44,915 bases of DNA from Candidatus Magnetominusculus xianensis (GTDB lineage Bacteria > Nitrospirota > Thermodesulfovibrionia > Thermodesulfovibrionales > Magnetobacteriaceae): positions 1 to 44,915 of the forward strand of contig LNQR01000118.1 in the NCBI GenBank assembly GCA_001541255.1, given 5' to 3'. Each line of letters opens with the position of its first letter. Positions within the stretch are counted from its first letter, which is position 1. Positions 16,844 to 27,101 of this stretch are shown here, in pieces. Below the pieces are notes generated by a model that was not told the origin of the DNA, did no database searches, and worked only from the letters and a program-made list of their open reading frames with translations. Made by a program: the position numbers and the translations under genes.

Positions 16844-17947
16844 GTGGCCCAACTGTATGACTATCTGGTCGTGGGTTCAGGGTTTGCCGGTGCGGTGGTC
16901 AGCGAGCGCCTTGCCTCACAGTTAAACAAGAAAGTCCTGCTGGTTGAAAAACGCCCTCACACAGGCGGCAATTCCTATGACTATTTTGACGACGCCGGTA
17001 TACTTGTGCATAAGTACGGGGCGCATATATTTCACACGAACCATGACGACGTCTGGCAGTACGTCAATCAATTTGCCCAATGGAATGGTTACACGCACAG
17101 GGTGCTGGCATATGTGGACGGCTTAAAACTCCCAATTCCTATAAACTTAACCACTGTAAATACGCTGCTCAGGAAAAACCTTGACGAACAGGGTCTCAGG
17201 GACTATCTGGCCTCTGTGCGCCTGAACATCAGTGAGATAAAAAACTCACAGGATGTTGTACTGTCGCAGGTTGGGGAGTTTTTCTATGAGAAATTCTTTA
17301 AAAACTATACATACAAGCAATGGGGCGTATATCCTGAGGCACTCTCACCTGAAGTGACTAAGCGAATCCCCCTGCGATATAACACAGATGACAGATATTT
17401 TGGCGATAAGTACGAGGGGCTTCCCGTCGATGGATTTTTTAAACTCTTTGACAGGATACTTGACCACAAGAACATAACCATTGCGCTCAACACCGATTAC
17501 AAGAAGATAATCAATGACGTAAAGTTCGACTATTTAATATATACCGGCCCGATAGACTACTTCTTTGACAACATGCACGGTGAACTTCCATACCGGAGCC
17601 AGCGTTTTGAGTTTGAGACACTGGACGTGGAATACCACCAGGAAGTGGCCGTTGTCAACTATCCAAACGACCACCAGTATACAAAGATAACAGAGAGCAA
17701 GCACTTTACAAAGCAGCAGCATCCGCGCACGACAATAGTGCGCGAATATCCAGAGGCGTCAGGTGAGCCGTACTATCCTGTTCCAATGGACAGTGCGGCG
17801 TCGGTATATGAGAAATACAAAAAAGAGGCAGACAAGCTTAAGACGGTTTACTTTGCAGGGCGCCTTGCAGAGTATAAGTACTACAACATGGACCAGGCGG
17901 TAAAGAGGGCCTTATCTCTGTTTAGCACGATTGCCGCCAATAAGTGA
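16844..17947 (+). CDS. glf: UDP-galactopyranose mutase
   Basis: A 367-residue flavoenzyme with FAD-binding VVGSGFAGAVVSERLA, TGGNSYDYFD, KYGAHIFHT, the YTKQWG-like YTYKQWG (about 151-157), and the C-terminal FAGRLAEYKYYNMDQAV. It interconverts UDP-galactopyranose and UDP-galactofuranose, the donor of galactofuranose in surface glycans. The GTG start directly follows the rmlD stop. With the following epimerase it suggests a route UDP-glucose to UDP-Gal to UDP-Galf. Confidence 0.95.
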   Translation: MAQLYDYLVVGSGFAGAVVSERLASQLNKKVLLVEKRPHTGGNSYDYFDDAGILVHKYGAHIFHTNHDDVWQYVNQFAQWNGYTHRVLAYVDGLKLPIPINLTTVNTLLRKNLDEQGLRDYLASVRLNISEIKNSQDVVLSQVGEFFYEKFFKNYTYKQWGVYPEALSPEVTKRIPLRYNTDDRYFGDKYEGLPVDGFFKLFDRILDHKNITIALNTDYKKIINDVKFDYLIYTGPIDYFFDNMHGELPYRSQRFEFETLDVEYHQEVAVVNYPNDHQYTKITESKHFTKQQHPRTTIVREYPEASGEPYYPVPMDSAASVYEKYKKEADKLKTVYFAGRLAEYKYYNMDQAVKRALSLFSTIAANK

Positions 17948-17961
17948 GACAGGGGAGACAG

Positions 17962-18930
17962 ATGAAAATATTAGTGACAGGCGGGGCAGGTTTCATAGGT
18001 TCAAATGTTGTGGATGGATTCATAAGCGCTGGGCACGATGTGGTTATTGTGGATAATCTGTTTACCGGCAAGCTGGAAAATATAAACACGAAGGCCAAAC
18101 TATACGTCATGGACGTACGCTCCGATGAGTTGCACAAGGTATTTGAGATAGAAAGACCTGATGTGGTTGACCACCATGCCGCCCAGATGTCAGTGCCGGC
18201 CTCAGTAAACGACCCGCATTTTGATGCACAGGTAAATGTGCTTGGGGCGGTGAATATTCTTCAATGTGCAGTAAAGTATGGCACGAAAAAGATTCTTTTT
18301 GCCTCGACAGGCGGCGCCATCTACGGTGAGGCAGACGTTATTCCTACGCCTGAGACATATCTGGGAAACCCGCTGTCACCCTATGCGATAACAAAACGAA
18401 CGACCGAACTATATCTGCATTTCTACGCCTCGCACTATGGCCTGAAATACACGGTACTGAGATACGCAAATGTCTATGGCCCGCGTCAGGTGCCGCACGC
18501 CGAGGCAGGGGTAGTGTCGATTTTTATGGAAAAGATTATATCAGGGGGGATTCCTACGGTATACCATTATGATGAGTCGCCAGAGGGAATGACGCGCGAT
18601 TATTGCTGCGTGAAAGACATAGTAAGGGCAAACATAATGGCCCTCACTGCCGGTGATTTTGAGATTATTAATATAAGCTCAGGCATTGAAACCAGCACAA
18701 TGCATCTCTACAGAACGGTTCTTGAGTCGCTCAGAGAGCGAGGAACAGCCAAAGACCCCAAGTTTGACACCCCGCACAAGGGGCCTGCCCGTGCTGGCGA
18801 CATCAGACGAAGCTGTCTGGATAACTCAAAGGCGGCCAAGTCACTCAACTGGCAGCCTGAGTATGACCTGAAAAAGGGCATCGCTGTTACAGTAGACCGC
18901 TTTAATTTCGGGCTTCACAAGATTACCTGA
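17962..18930 (+). CDS. NAD-dependent sugar epimerase/dehydratase, UDP-glucose 4-epimerase-like
   Basis: A 322-residue extended SDR protein with TGGAGFIGSNVVD, DNLFTGK, STGGAIYGEA, catalytic YAITK and RYANVYGPRQ. The best guess is UDP-glucose 4-epimerase (GalE), which would feed glf directly upstream, but related epimerases share these motifs. The ATG at 17962 follows AGGGGAG and fits the family N-terminus; an upstream in-frame start at 17944 adds six unlikely residues. Last gene of the rml/glf operon. Confidence 0.85.
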   Translation: MKILVTGGAGFIGSNVVDGFISAGHDVVIVDNLFTGKLENINTKAKLYVMDVRSDELHKVFEIERPDVVDHHAAQMSVPASVNDPHFDAQVNVLGAVNILQCAVKYGTKKILFASTGGAIYGEADVIPTPETYLGNPLSPYAITKRTTELYLHFYASHYGLKYTVLRYANVYGPRQVPHAEAGVVSIFMEKIISGGIPTVYHYDESPEGMTRDYCCVKDIVRANIMALTAGDFEIINISSGIETSTMHLYRTVLESLRERGTAKDPKFDTPHKGPARAGDIRRSCLDNSKAAKSLNWQPEYDLKKGIAVTVDRFNFGLHKIT

Positions 18931-18984
18931 TGAGGTGAAGTTGTCACTAAGATTTGTGTTGCGCAGCCTGCCCGCGCTCAGGGC

Positions 18985-19911
18985 TTACAGGTTGCCATTA
19001 ATAATATCTTCCAGTAACTTTAGTGATACCATTTCCAGATTTAGCACATAATCTATATAGCTGAAAGTCTCTTGTAGCGGCAGCTTTGTCGAGTGCCATC
19101 CCATGCCGTCAGTAATCCATATGAAAGTATGACCACCTTTTTTCCATAGATCATGAGCCGATTTGTACTCACCTGCAGTAGATTTCAGCTTTGAGCCTCC
19201 GACGTTATAAAAATTGGTCTCAATCAAATAAAGTCTTTTCTTGTTGTTCAGTGCGAAATCTATCCTTCTCGACGATTTATCTACCGCCATGTCCATATTC
19301 CATGTCTTTCTGACATTTAACGCCGTTGCCTGTTTTATATATGCATAGTTATTCTTTTTACAGATGTCACGAATAAATGTTTCAACGATTGTTTCCATTT
19401 CTGTACCGCTACGATTTTTCCTTCCATTTGTGTCCAATCCGACCTCAACGCCGATTACATAATCGACGAGGTTTTTAATTTTCTTACTTCTCAGAATATC
19501 AAGCAGTCCAACATTCTTGCTAAACTCAACAATATCGGCAATTTCATCGTCAGTTAGTACAGTTTTTGGGACAAATGAGCAGTGCCTGACTTTGAAACTA
19601 TCAAGGCTGTATTGGTCTAAGATTTTGAAATCACTCTGGCGTTCAGCGATTAGTATAGGGATTACCGAAGCGATAGATGGATATTGTTTTAACAGATACG
19701 AGTATTCGTTTTCAATGTCATCTTTCCCTATTAAACAATTCATTATATTTAAAGAAATCTCTACGTCTCTAATGTCCTTAAACACCTTGTCCCAATTCAC
19801 ATAGTAACCCCACCCGTGAATCGTATCCTTAAGAGTATCAATTAAATACTTAAATACATCATCAGAGTTAAGACAATTAATTCTGTCCTTAAATATGTTT
19901 GAATATTTCAA
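18985..19911 (-). CDS. Type II restriction endonuclease, DpnII/MboI family
   Basis: A 308-residue protein. The N-terminal part has the family pattern (WGYYVNWDKVF, then NIMNCLIG, then YPSIASVIPILIAER). The C-terminal half carries the nuclease core: RRIDFALNNKKRLYLIETNF followed by GGSKLKSTAGEYK. DpnII-type enzymes cut at GATC, so GATC is the likely but unproven site. It starts with TTG at 19911, six codons after the methyltransferase TGA and in the same reading frame. A weak start codon would limit nuclease synthesis. Confidence 0.87.
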   Translation of the reverse strand: MKYSNIFKDRINCLNSDDVFKYLIDTLKDTIHGWGYYVNWDKVFKDIRDVEISLNIMNCLIGKDDIENEYSYLLKQYPSIASVIPILIAERQSDFKILDQYSLDSFKVRHCSFVPKTVLTDDEIADIVEFSKNVGLLDILRSKKIKNLVDYVIGVEVGLDTNGRKNRSGTEMETIVETFIRDICKKNNYAYIKQATALNVRKTWNMDMAVDKSSRRIDFALNNKKRLYLIETNFYNVGGSKLKSTAGEYKSAHDLWKKGGHTFIWITDGMGWHSTKLPLQETFSYIDYVLNLEMVSLKLLEDIINGNL

Positions 19912-19929
19912 AGTGTAATCATTACCTGT

Positions 19930-21399
19930 TCAATCTGCTTTCTTATAAATCAAGATGTATTTGTGGGTTATATCGAGGTCCTCTTTATTATTAGTCCTGT
20001 TTGCGTTTTCGATTGAAACTACTACTATTTCCTTTATATGAAAGCCTTTTTCTGCTCTCAGAAGTCTTTCTATGTGTATAGCGGTTGGAATAATAAATCC
20101 ATCTTCCCTGCGAATATCCTCACACATGATTGCAAAGATTCCACCAGATGACAAGGCATTCTTTGCAAATACAAGAGACTTTTTAATATTGTTGCCTGTT
20201 AAATCAATTGCCAAATTTTTATTTAGAGCACTGCTCTCATTATTATTAAATAAAGCATATTTGTCTGTAGAGGAATACCTTTTTATCAGATTATAAAGCG
20301 TTTGAGCCATCCAGTTTTTCTCATTGAATATCCATACGGTTGTAGACTCCATCGGAATTGTTTCGTCCATAATTTTATCGATAGTTAGTATGGGCTGGTC
20401 AGCATTTTCGGTTGGGGCATGTCCAGCTTCTTTCTTTTTAAATATTGCAAGATACTCGTGGGCAAGCAGTAGAAAATTATACTTAATACTGTTCGTGTAC
20501 CAAAAACCCGTGGTTTTACAATTATGTTGTCTTTTAATTACAAGGTCTTTAAGCTCGAACCCTTCATTGAGAAATCGCTCAATTGTTCTGAAGCCTAGCG
20601 GTATGACATTTTTGTTTTTACGCATATCCCCTATTAATATTGCACAGCAGCCATGCGACTTTAAAACACGATAGCTTTCCCTTGCCGTTTTTCCTATTTC
20701 AATCAGGAATTTCTCTGCGGTGCAATTCGACAAATCGCCTTCATTGTTATGTGTATATTGAACAATATCTGCATACGGTGGGTGGGCACAGATCAAATCT
20801 ATGGAGTTATTCCCGATATTATCAAGAGTTCTGGCATCGCCAACCATGAAATCGACGTTTGTGCCGGTGGTACTGGCGTGGAATTCAAAATTTATATTTT
20901 CATTTGCAAGGCCGATTGCATGAGGGTTTATGTCAATGCCTGTAAAATTCCTGCTGAGGAGTTTACATTCGACTCCGGTAGTTCCAGCACCGCAGAAATA
21001 ATCAAGGACTAAATCTTTATCTTTTGAATATCTTAGAATGACATTTCTTGGAATATATGGAGACCAGTTTCCTCGGTAATTGCCGTTGTGAGTTGCCCAT
21101 GTGCCTCTTGATTTAAAACTCCAGACAGTTGTCTTTTCCATTTCAAAATCCTTCGGCGCAAGGGTTTTGATACGGTTAGCAGCAGGTACAGTTTTCTGAC
21201 GATTGCCGGTAACTGACGCCAGGGCAGCCGGTGAAGATATATTAATACCAAATTCCTTAGTGATAATTTTTTCTATGGCCCTGAGTGTGACGCCAAACTT
21301 AGCGCCAATGTCCTTATCGGAAAGCCCTTTTTTCTTATCGGCTATGATTGATTTTTCAAGTTCCAGATTTATTTGAGCCATAGACTTATACATATCCAC
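19930..21399 (-). CDS. DNA methyltransferase with N-terminal HTH and a degenerate second module
   Basis: A 489-residue protein. Residues 18-52 look like a helix-turn-helix (GLSDKDIGAKFGVTLRAIEKII). Residues 90-322 are an amino-methyltransferase core with motif I DYFCGAGTTG (133-142) before motif IV HPPY (206-209), i.e. the opposite order to beta-class enzymes. Residues 350-489 repeat the same pattern: TTVWIF matches TTVWSF at 90-95, and the C-terminal strands align, but motif I and HPPY are missing. It is expected to protect the site cut by the downstream DpnII-type nuclease by N6-adenine or N4-cytosine methylation. The start could also be the ATG at 21393 or 21381. Confidence 0.85.
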   Translation of the reverse strand: MDMYKSMAQINLELEKSIIADKKKGLSDKDIGAKFGVTLRAIEKIITKEFGINISSPAALASVTGNRQKTVPAANRIKTLAPKDFEMEKTTVWSFKSRGTWATHNGNYRGNWSPYIPRNVILRYSKDKDLVLDYFCGAGTTGVECKLLSRNFTGIDINPHAIGLANENINFEFHASTTGTNVDFMVGDARTLDNIGNNSIDLICAHPPYADIVQYTHNNEGDLSNCTAEKFLIEIGKTARESYRVLKSHGCCAILIGDMRKNKNVIPLGFRTIERFLNEGFELKDLVIKRQHNCKTTGFWYTNSIKYNFLLLAHEYLAIFKKKEAGHAPTENADQPILTIDKIMDETIPMESTTVWIFNEKNWMAQTLYNLIKRYSSTDKYALFNNNESSALNKNLAIDLTGNNIKKSLVFAKNALSSGGIFAIMCEDIRREDGFIIPTAIHIERLLRAEKGFHIKEIVVVSIENANRTNNKEDLDITHKYILIYKKAD

Positions 21400-21413
21400 G
21401 TTAGCTTATACAC

Positions 21414-21447
21414 AAGTCTATTATATACCACGCTGATATGTCAACAA
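21414..21447 (-). promoter_or_regulatory. candidate restriction-modification promoter with overlapping inverted repeat arm
   Basis: On the minus strand, TTGTTG (21447-21442) and TATAAT (21425-21420) are 16 bases apart. AAGTCTA (21414-21420), at the expected transcription start, pairs with TAGACTT at 21381-21387 in the start region of the methyltransferase gene. That pair could be the operator for its N-terminal HTH. Confidence 0.4.
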
Positions 21448-21550
21448 GTTTGGCGTATAATGTCACAGCAAAATGATAATGTCCTAAAGAGAGGCTATAC
21501 TAACTTTATAGAGAAAGGAGGTGTAGATGGCCTGAAAGGACAGAATAGAG

Positions 21551-21667
21551 ATGAGCTTAAGAGATTTGAAGAGGTTGAAGGCAGTGCAAGTGGCGATAGA
21601 CAGGCGTGTAATACAGAAAGATGCGGCGGTGATGAGTAAACGTCAAGAAAACCTAATCTTTACATAG
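21551..21667 (+). pseudogene. probable remnant of a transposase N-terminus
   Basis: This 38-codon frame begins MSLRDLKRLKAVQVAIDR, then RVIQKDAAVM, and then runs into SKRQENLIFT and a stop. The first 28 residues resemble the N-terminal HTH of ISNCY-like transposases, where a leucine-rich recognition helix would follow. That part is missing, so this looks like a truncated copy. No inverted repeats or remaining transposase were found nearby. It lies next to the restriction-modification genes, in the otherwise gene-free stretch 21400-21766. Confidence 0.4.
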
Positions 21668-21766
21668 GTTATACGCATTCACACCTCCCACTTGCCCATA
21701 GACTGTTACGGTTACTATAACATCATCGACAATGGTATAAAAAACTTCAACGCTCATAACCCGCGG

Positions 21767-22945
21767 TCAAACACGCCGTCGTATAATATCGTTTTTCTTC
21801 ACACCTTCGGGGACTTCCATAAATACTATGTCTTCGTTGTGGGCAATGCCGCTTATCTGTCCTTCGGCGTCCCTGAGTTCGTTTATTATATATGAGCCAT
21901 TGTGCGCTGCCGTTGATAGAAATGCAACCTCGTCGCCGACGGCTAAGTTGCCCTTTAGAAGCACAGTTGCCGTGCTGCCTGTGACACCCTTGACTACCCC
22001 TGCGATTGCATATGTGGCTGGAGCATGGGTCTCGTCATAACTGTAATCGGAGTCTGGGTGCCTGCCAAAGTACATGCCTGTCGTAAACCCACGGTTTGAA
22101 AACATCTCAAGCTCTTTAAGCCATGCACTATTTAACGGCGCTGCGGCAAGTGCATCTATGGCATCCCTGTATATCTTCGTTACGCCTGAGACATAGTTTA
22201 TGCCTTTTGTCCTGCCTTCGATTTTAAAGCTGTCAACGCCTGCCCCTGCCAGTTTATCAAGATGCTCTACCATGCAGAGGTCGCGCGGGCTTAGTATATA
22301 CGCCCCCCTGTTGTCTTCATAGACCGGCATAGACTCACCAGGACGCTTCTCCTCAACTAGCTGATAGCTCCACCTGCACGAGTTCGTACACAGCCCCTTG
22401 TTCGCCCCTCGATTTGCCAGAAAACTGCTGAGATAACACCTGCCAGAATATGACAAACATATGGAGCCATGGACAAAGCACTCAAGCTCTATCGAGACAG
22501 CATCCCTGATTCTTCTTATCTCATCAATTGTAAGTTCACGCGACAGGACAAGCCTCTTCGCACCAAGCCGCTCCCACATGCGGGCAGACCGGTAGTTCGT
22601 TATGTTCGCCTGTGTGCTGACGTGTATGGGAATTTCAGGTGCAAATGTCTTTATCATATCAAATACACCGATGTCTGAGACTATGACTGCATCGGGGTGC
22701 AAATCATTGAGCGCTGTGATATGTCCTTCAATCGGTGCGATGTCGGTGTTGTGTGGGAATATATTGATGGTTACATAGGCCCTTTTATTGGCCTCGTGAA
22801 CTAAAGTGATTGCGTCTCTGAGTGTATCAAGGGTGAAATTACCGGCCTTTGCGCGGAGACTAAAGCCGGTGAGCCCCAGATATACGGCATCTGCCCCGTA
22901 GTGCAGCGCTGCCCGAAGTTTCCCCATCGTACCGGCGGGCGACAA
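21767..22945 (-). CDS. U32 family protein, TrhP/YegQ-like
   Basis: At least 392 residues. SPAGTMGKLRAALHYGADAVYLG opens the U32 fold. The central FVHGSICLSYSGRC, then GLCTNSCRW and the DLCMVEHLDKLAGAGVDSFKIEGR block match TrhP (YegQ), needed for 5-hydroxyuridine in tRNA, more than a true collagenase. The start is unsettled. TTG 22945 is the first standard start, but the codons before it (KPELL) belong to the conserved family N-terminus. The frame is open back to the atpC stop at 22970, and an ATT at 22966 has AAGGG six bases upstream. Translation may start there or be coupled to atpC. Confidence 0.85.
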   Translation of the reverse strand: MSPAGTMGKLRAALHYGADAVYLGLTGFSLRAKAGNFTLDTLRDAITLVHEANKRAYVTINIFPHNTDIAPIEGHITALNDLHPDAVIVSDIGVFDMIKTFAPEIPIHVSTQANITNYRSARMWERLGAKRLVLSRELTIDEIRRIRDAVSIELECFVHGSICLSYSGRCYLSSFLANRGANKGLCTNSCRWSYQLVEEKRPGESMPVYEDNRGAYILSPRDLCMVEHLDKLAGAGVDSFKIEGRTKGINYVSGVTKIYRDAIDALAAAPLNSAWLKELEMFSNRGFTTGMYFGRHPDSDYSYDETHAPATYAIAGVVKGVTGSTATVLLKGNLAVGDEVAFLSTAAHNGSYIINELRDAEGQISGIAHNEDIVFMEVPEGVKKNDIIRRRV

Positions 22946-22969
22946 TAGTTCCGGCTTGCTCTGAATCCC

Positions 22970-23233
22970 CTACCCTTTTATCTCAGCGCTGTCGGCAAGT
23001 ACCAATATGTGGTCATTGGCGACCTGTGCATAGGCAGATTTCACTGTAATGTGCTTTGATGTGCTGCCGATTTTATATGTTATCACACCAGTCTCCAAAG
23101 ATGTCATAAAACCGGTGTGCCCGGGCAGCACCCCAAACTCCCCCAGCGTACCGGGGGCTGTGAGTTCATCGACGGTCTCTGTAAAGGAAAACCCTTCAGG
23201 GGTAATTATCTCAAGCGTTAGTTTCTCAGCCAT
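22970..23233 (-). CDS. atpC: F1Fo ATP synthase epsilon subunit, lacking the C-terminal domain
   Basis: An 87-residue protein with only the N-terminal beta-sandwich of epsilon (MAEKLTLEIITPEG, then LTAPGTLGEFGVLPGHTG and the strand VKSAYAQVANDHILVLADSAE). The usual subunit is about 130-140 residues with a C-terminal helical hairpin that can inhibit ATP hydrolysis; here it is absent. The ATG at 23233 gives the family start; the longer frame to 23254 overlaps atpD and adds unrelated residues. The TAG stop is in the same frame as the next gene (U32). Confidence 0.9.
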   Translation of the reverse strand: MAEKLTLEIITPEGFSFTETVDELTAPGTLGEFGVLPGHTGFMTSLETGVITYKIGSTSKHITVKSAYAQVANDHILVLADSAEIKG

Positions 23234-23237
23234 ATAA

Positions 23238-24653
<1,416 letters not shown>

Positions 24654-24700
24654 CTATCAGACCTCCTCTGTCAGTATATTATTCATAGGCATCGGCTTTG

Positions 24701-25582
24701 TCATTGGCTTAGGGCCTCTGCCCCGCCTACGATGTCCATCAACTCTGTTGTAATGGACGCCTGCCTGGCCTTATTGTATTGGAGCGTAAGTTTGCCAATG
24801 AGTTCTTTTGTATTTTTATTCGCGTTTTCCATAGCTATCATCCTGGCGGCCTCCTCAGAGACGCGGGACTCTAATATTGCCCTGAATATCTGATTCTCAA
24901 CGTACTTAGGCAGCAAGGCGTTTAGTATTTCGGCCTCGGAAGGTTCAAATATGAACCTGTCTAAAACGCCGTCACCTGTGCCACCTGTGCCGCCGGTTGA
25001 CTGCGGCTCAACAGGCAGCAGCCTCGCCCTCTTTGGGGTTTGCTGCAACACAGTCTTAAACTCATTATATACTATGATAAGCTCATCTATTGATTCATTC
25101 GTATAGCTTTCGATTATCTCAGCGGCAATTTCCTGGGCATCTTCGTATTTAACATTTTTATAGAAGTCAATATATGTCTTTCTGACTGGAACCCCGAAGC
25201 GGTGGAAATAGTCCCTTGCCTTTTTCCCTACGGCCACAATGGACAGTTTAATGCCCTCGCCCTTCAGCTCATTCATCAGCCTGGCTGTCTCTTTCAGTAT
25301 ATTTGTATTAAACGCACCGCAGAGGCCCTTGTCTGAGGTCAACACTATTAACTCTACAACCTTTCTCTCCCTCAGATTCAGAAGCGGGTAGGACTCCCTA
25401 TCCACTGCTGAAGATATGTACGACAGCATGTCGAATAGCTTATTGGAGTACGGGCGGGCGGCAAGCATAGAGTTCTGTGCCCTTCTCAGCTTGGCCGCCG
25501 AGACCATCTGCATGGCCTTGGTTATCTTGCCGGTGTTTGTAACCGACGTTATACGGGTTCTTATATCTCTTAGATTTGGCAT
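24701..25582 (-). CDS. atpG: F1Fo ATP synthase gamma subunit
   Basis: A 293-residue central stalk subunit. The N-terminus (MPNLRDIRTRITSVTNTGKITKAM then QMVSAAKLRRAQ) and the C-terminus (ESRVSEEAARMIAMENANKN then NKARQASITTELMDIVGGAEAL) are the two conserved coiled-coil ends of gamma. The middle has LTSDKGLCGAFN. A short Gly/Thr insertion (GGTGGTGDG) sits near residue 195. It starts directly after the atpA stop. Confidence 0.97.
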   Translation of the reverse strand: MPNLRDIRTRITSVTNTGKITKAMQMVSAAKLRRAQNSMLAARPYSNKLFDMLSYISSAVDRESYPLLNLRERKVVELIVLTSDKGLCGAFNTNILKETARLMNELKGEGIKLSIVAVGKKARDYFHRFGVPVRKTYIDFYKNVKYEDAQEIAAEIIESYTNESIDELIIVYNEFKTVLQQTPKRARLLPVEPQSTGGTGGTGDGVLDRFIFEPSEAEILNALLPKYVENQIFRAILESRVSEEAARMIAMENANKNTKELIGKLTLQYNKARQASITTELMDIVGGAEALSQ

Positions 25583-27097
25583 TTATACCGCTTTCATGAA
25601 CTCGGCCTTGTATTCGCTGACAGCAGCGCTCAACCTCTGCTTTAAGTCGTCGTCAAGTGCCTTTTTGTCTGTAATTTCCTTTAGGAGTTCAGTCTTTTTA
25701 GCCTTTGCAAACGCTAATAAGCCCTTCTCAAACTCTACAACCTTTTCAACCGGTAAATCATCAAGAAACCCCTCGCTGCCCGTGTACAGTACAAGTATCT
25801 GCTCGGCAATAGACATAGGCACGTACTGGGATTGTTTAAGCAGCTCGACCATGCGCTTACCACGTGAGATCATGGCCAGCGTGGACTTATCCAGGTCAGT
25901 GCCAAACTGCGCAAAGGCGGCAAGCTCTCTAAACTGGGCAAGGCTCAAGCGGAGTGTTCCGGCAACTTGCTTCATCGCCTTGGTCTGGGCGGCGCTGCCT
26001 ACGCGGCTGACCGAAAGGCCAACGTTTATGGCCGGCCTGATACCGGCATAAAATAAATCCGGCTCAAGATAAATCTGACCGTCGGTTATCGATATAACGT
26101 TTGTGGGGATGTAGGCAGAGACATCACCTGCCTGCGTTTCAATAATGGGAAGGGCAGTCAACGAACCGCCTCCCTTTTCTTTCGACATCTTAGATGCCCT
26201 CTCAAGCAGCCTCGAGTGAAGAAAGAACACGTCACCCGGGTATGCCTCACGCCCGGGCGGACGCCTCAAGAGCAGAGAAAGCTGTCTGTAGGCAACTGCC
26301 TGTTTGCTTAAATCATCATATATAATGAGGGCATGTCTGCCGGAGTCTCTGAAATATTCACCCATCGCGCAGCCTGTGTATGGGGCAAGGTACTGCAGCG
26401 GGGCTGGTTCGCTGGCCGATGTACATACCACGATGGTATGTGCCATTGCACCGTGTTCTTCGAGGGTCTTTACGACGCGCACCACGTTTGATAGTTTTTG
26501 TCCTACGGCAACATATATACAAAACACATCGCCGCCCTTTTGATTTATTATGGCATCGACGCCTATAGCGGTCTTTCCCGTCTGGCGGTCGCCGATGATT
26601 AACTCTCTCTGTCCCCTGCCGATAGGAACCATGCTGTCAACGGCCTTTAGCCCAGTCTGAAGCGGTTCAGTGACCGGCTGCCTGTCAACGATGCCGGGTG
26701 CAATTATATCAACCTTCCTTCTGTGCGGCGTGTCAATCGGGCCTTTGCCGTCAATCGGTACGCCGATTGCGTTTACCACCCTGCCAAGCAGCGCTTCACC
26801 TACGGGGACATCCATAATCCTGCCGGTACGTTTTACAATGTCCTTTTCATTTATCAGCTCAGACTGTCCGAATAAGACTGCCCCGACTGCATCTTCTTCG
26901 AGGTTCAGGGCCATACCGACAAGGTTGTTAGGGAACTCCAACAGTTCACCTGACATAACGTCATCGAGGCCATATATCTTGGCAATTCCATCGCCTACGC
27001 TAAGCACTGTGCCGATTTCGCGCACATCTATCTTCTCGTCGAAACCGCTGATACCCTTTTTGATTAAATCACATATCTCTTCGGACTTAATTTCCAT
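25583..27097 (-). CDS. atpA: F1Fo ATP synthase alpha subunit
   Basis: A 504-residue non-catalytic nucleotide-binding subunit with Walker [45 protein letters not shown] and the family motif [17 protein letters not shown]. The length is normal. It follows atpH by four bases and abuts atpG. Confidence 0.98.
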   Translation of the reverse strand: MEIKSEEICDLIKKGISGFDEKIDVREIGTVLSVGDGIAKIYGLDDVMSGELLEFPNNLVGMALNLEEDAVGAVLFGQSELINEKDIVKRTGRIMDVPVGEALLGRVVNAIGVPIDGKGPIDTPHRRKVDIIAPGIVDRQPVTEPLQTGLKAVDSMVPIGRGQRELIIGDRQTGKTAIGVDAIINQKGGDVFCIYVAVGQKLSNVVRVVKTLEEHGAMAHTIVVCTSASEPAPLQYLAPYTGCAMGEYFRDSGRHALIIYDDLSKQAVAYRQLSLLLRRPPGREAYPGDVFFLHSRLLERASKMSKEKGGGSLTALPIIETQAGDVSAYIPTNVISITDGQIYLEPDLFYAGIRPAINVGLSVSRVGSAAQTKAMKQVAGTLRLSLAQFRELAAFAQFGTDLDKSTLAMISRGKRMVELLKQSQYVPMSIAEQILVLYTGSEGFLDDLPVEKVVEFEKGLLAFAKAKKTELLKEITDKKALDDDLKQRLSAAVSEYKAEFMKAV

Positions 27098-27101
27098 TTA
27101 T

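Noticed and set aside
25416..26051. 211-codon plus-strand frame opposite atpG/atpA
   Set aside because: Shadow of strongly conserved coding sequence; translation has no recognisable domain.
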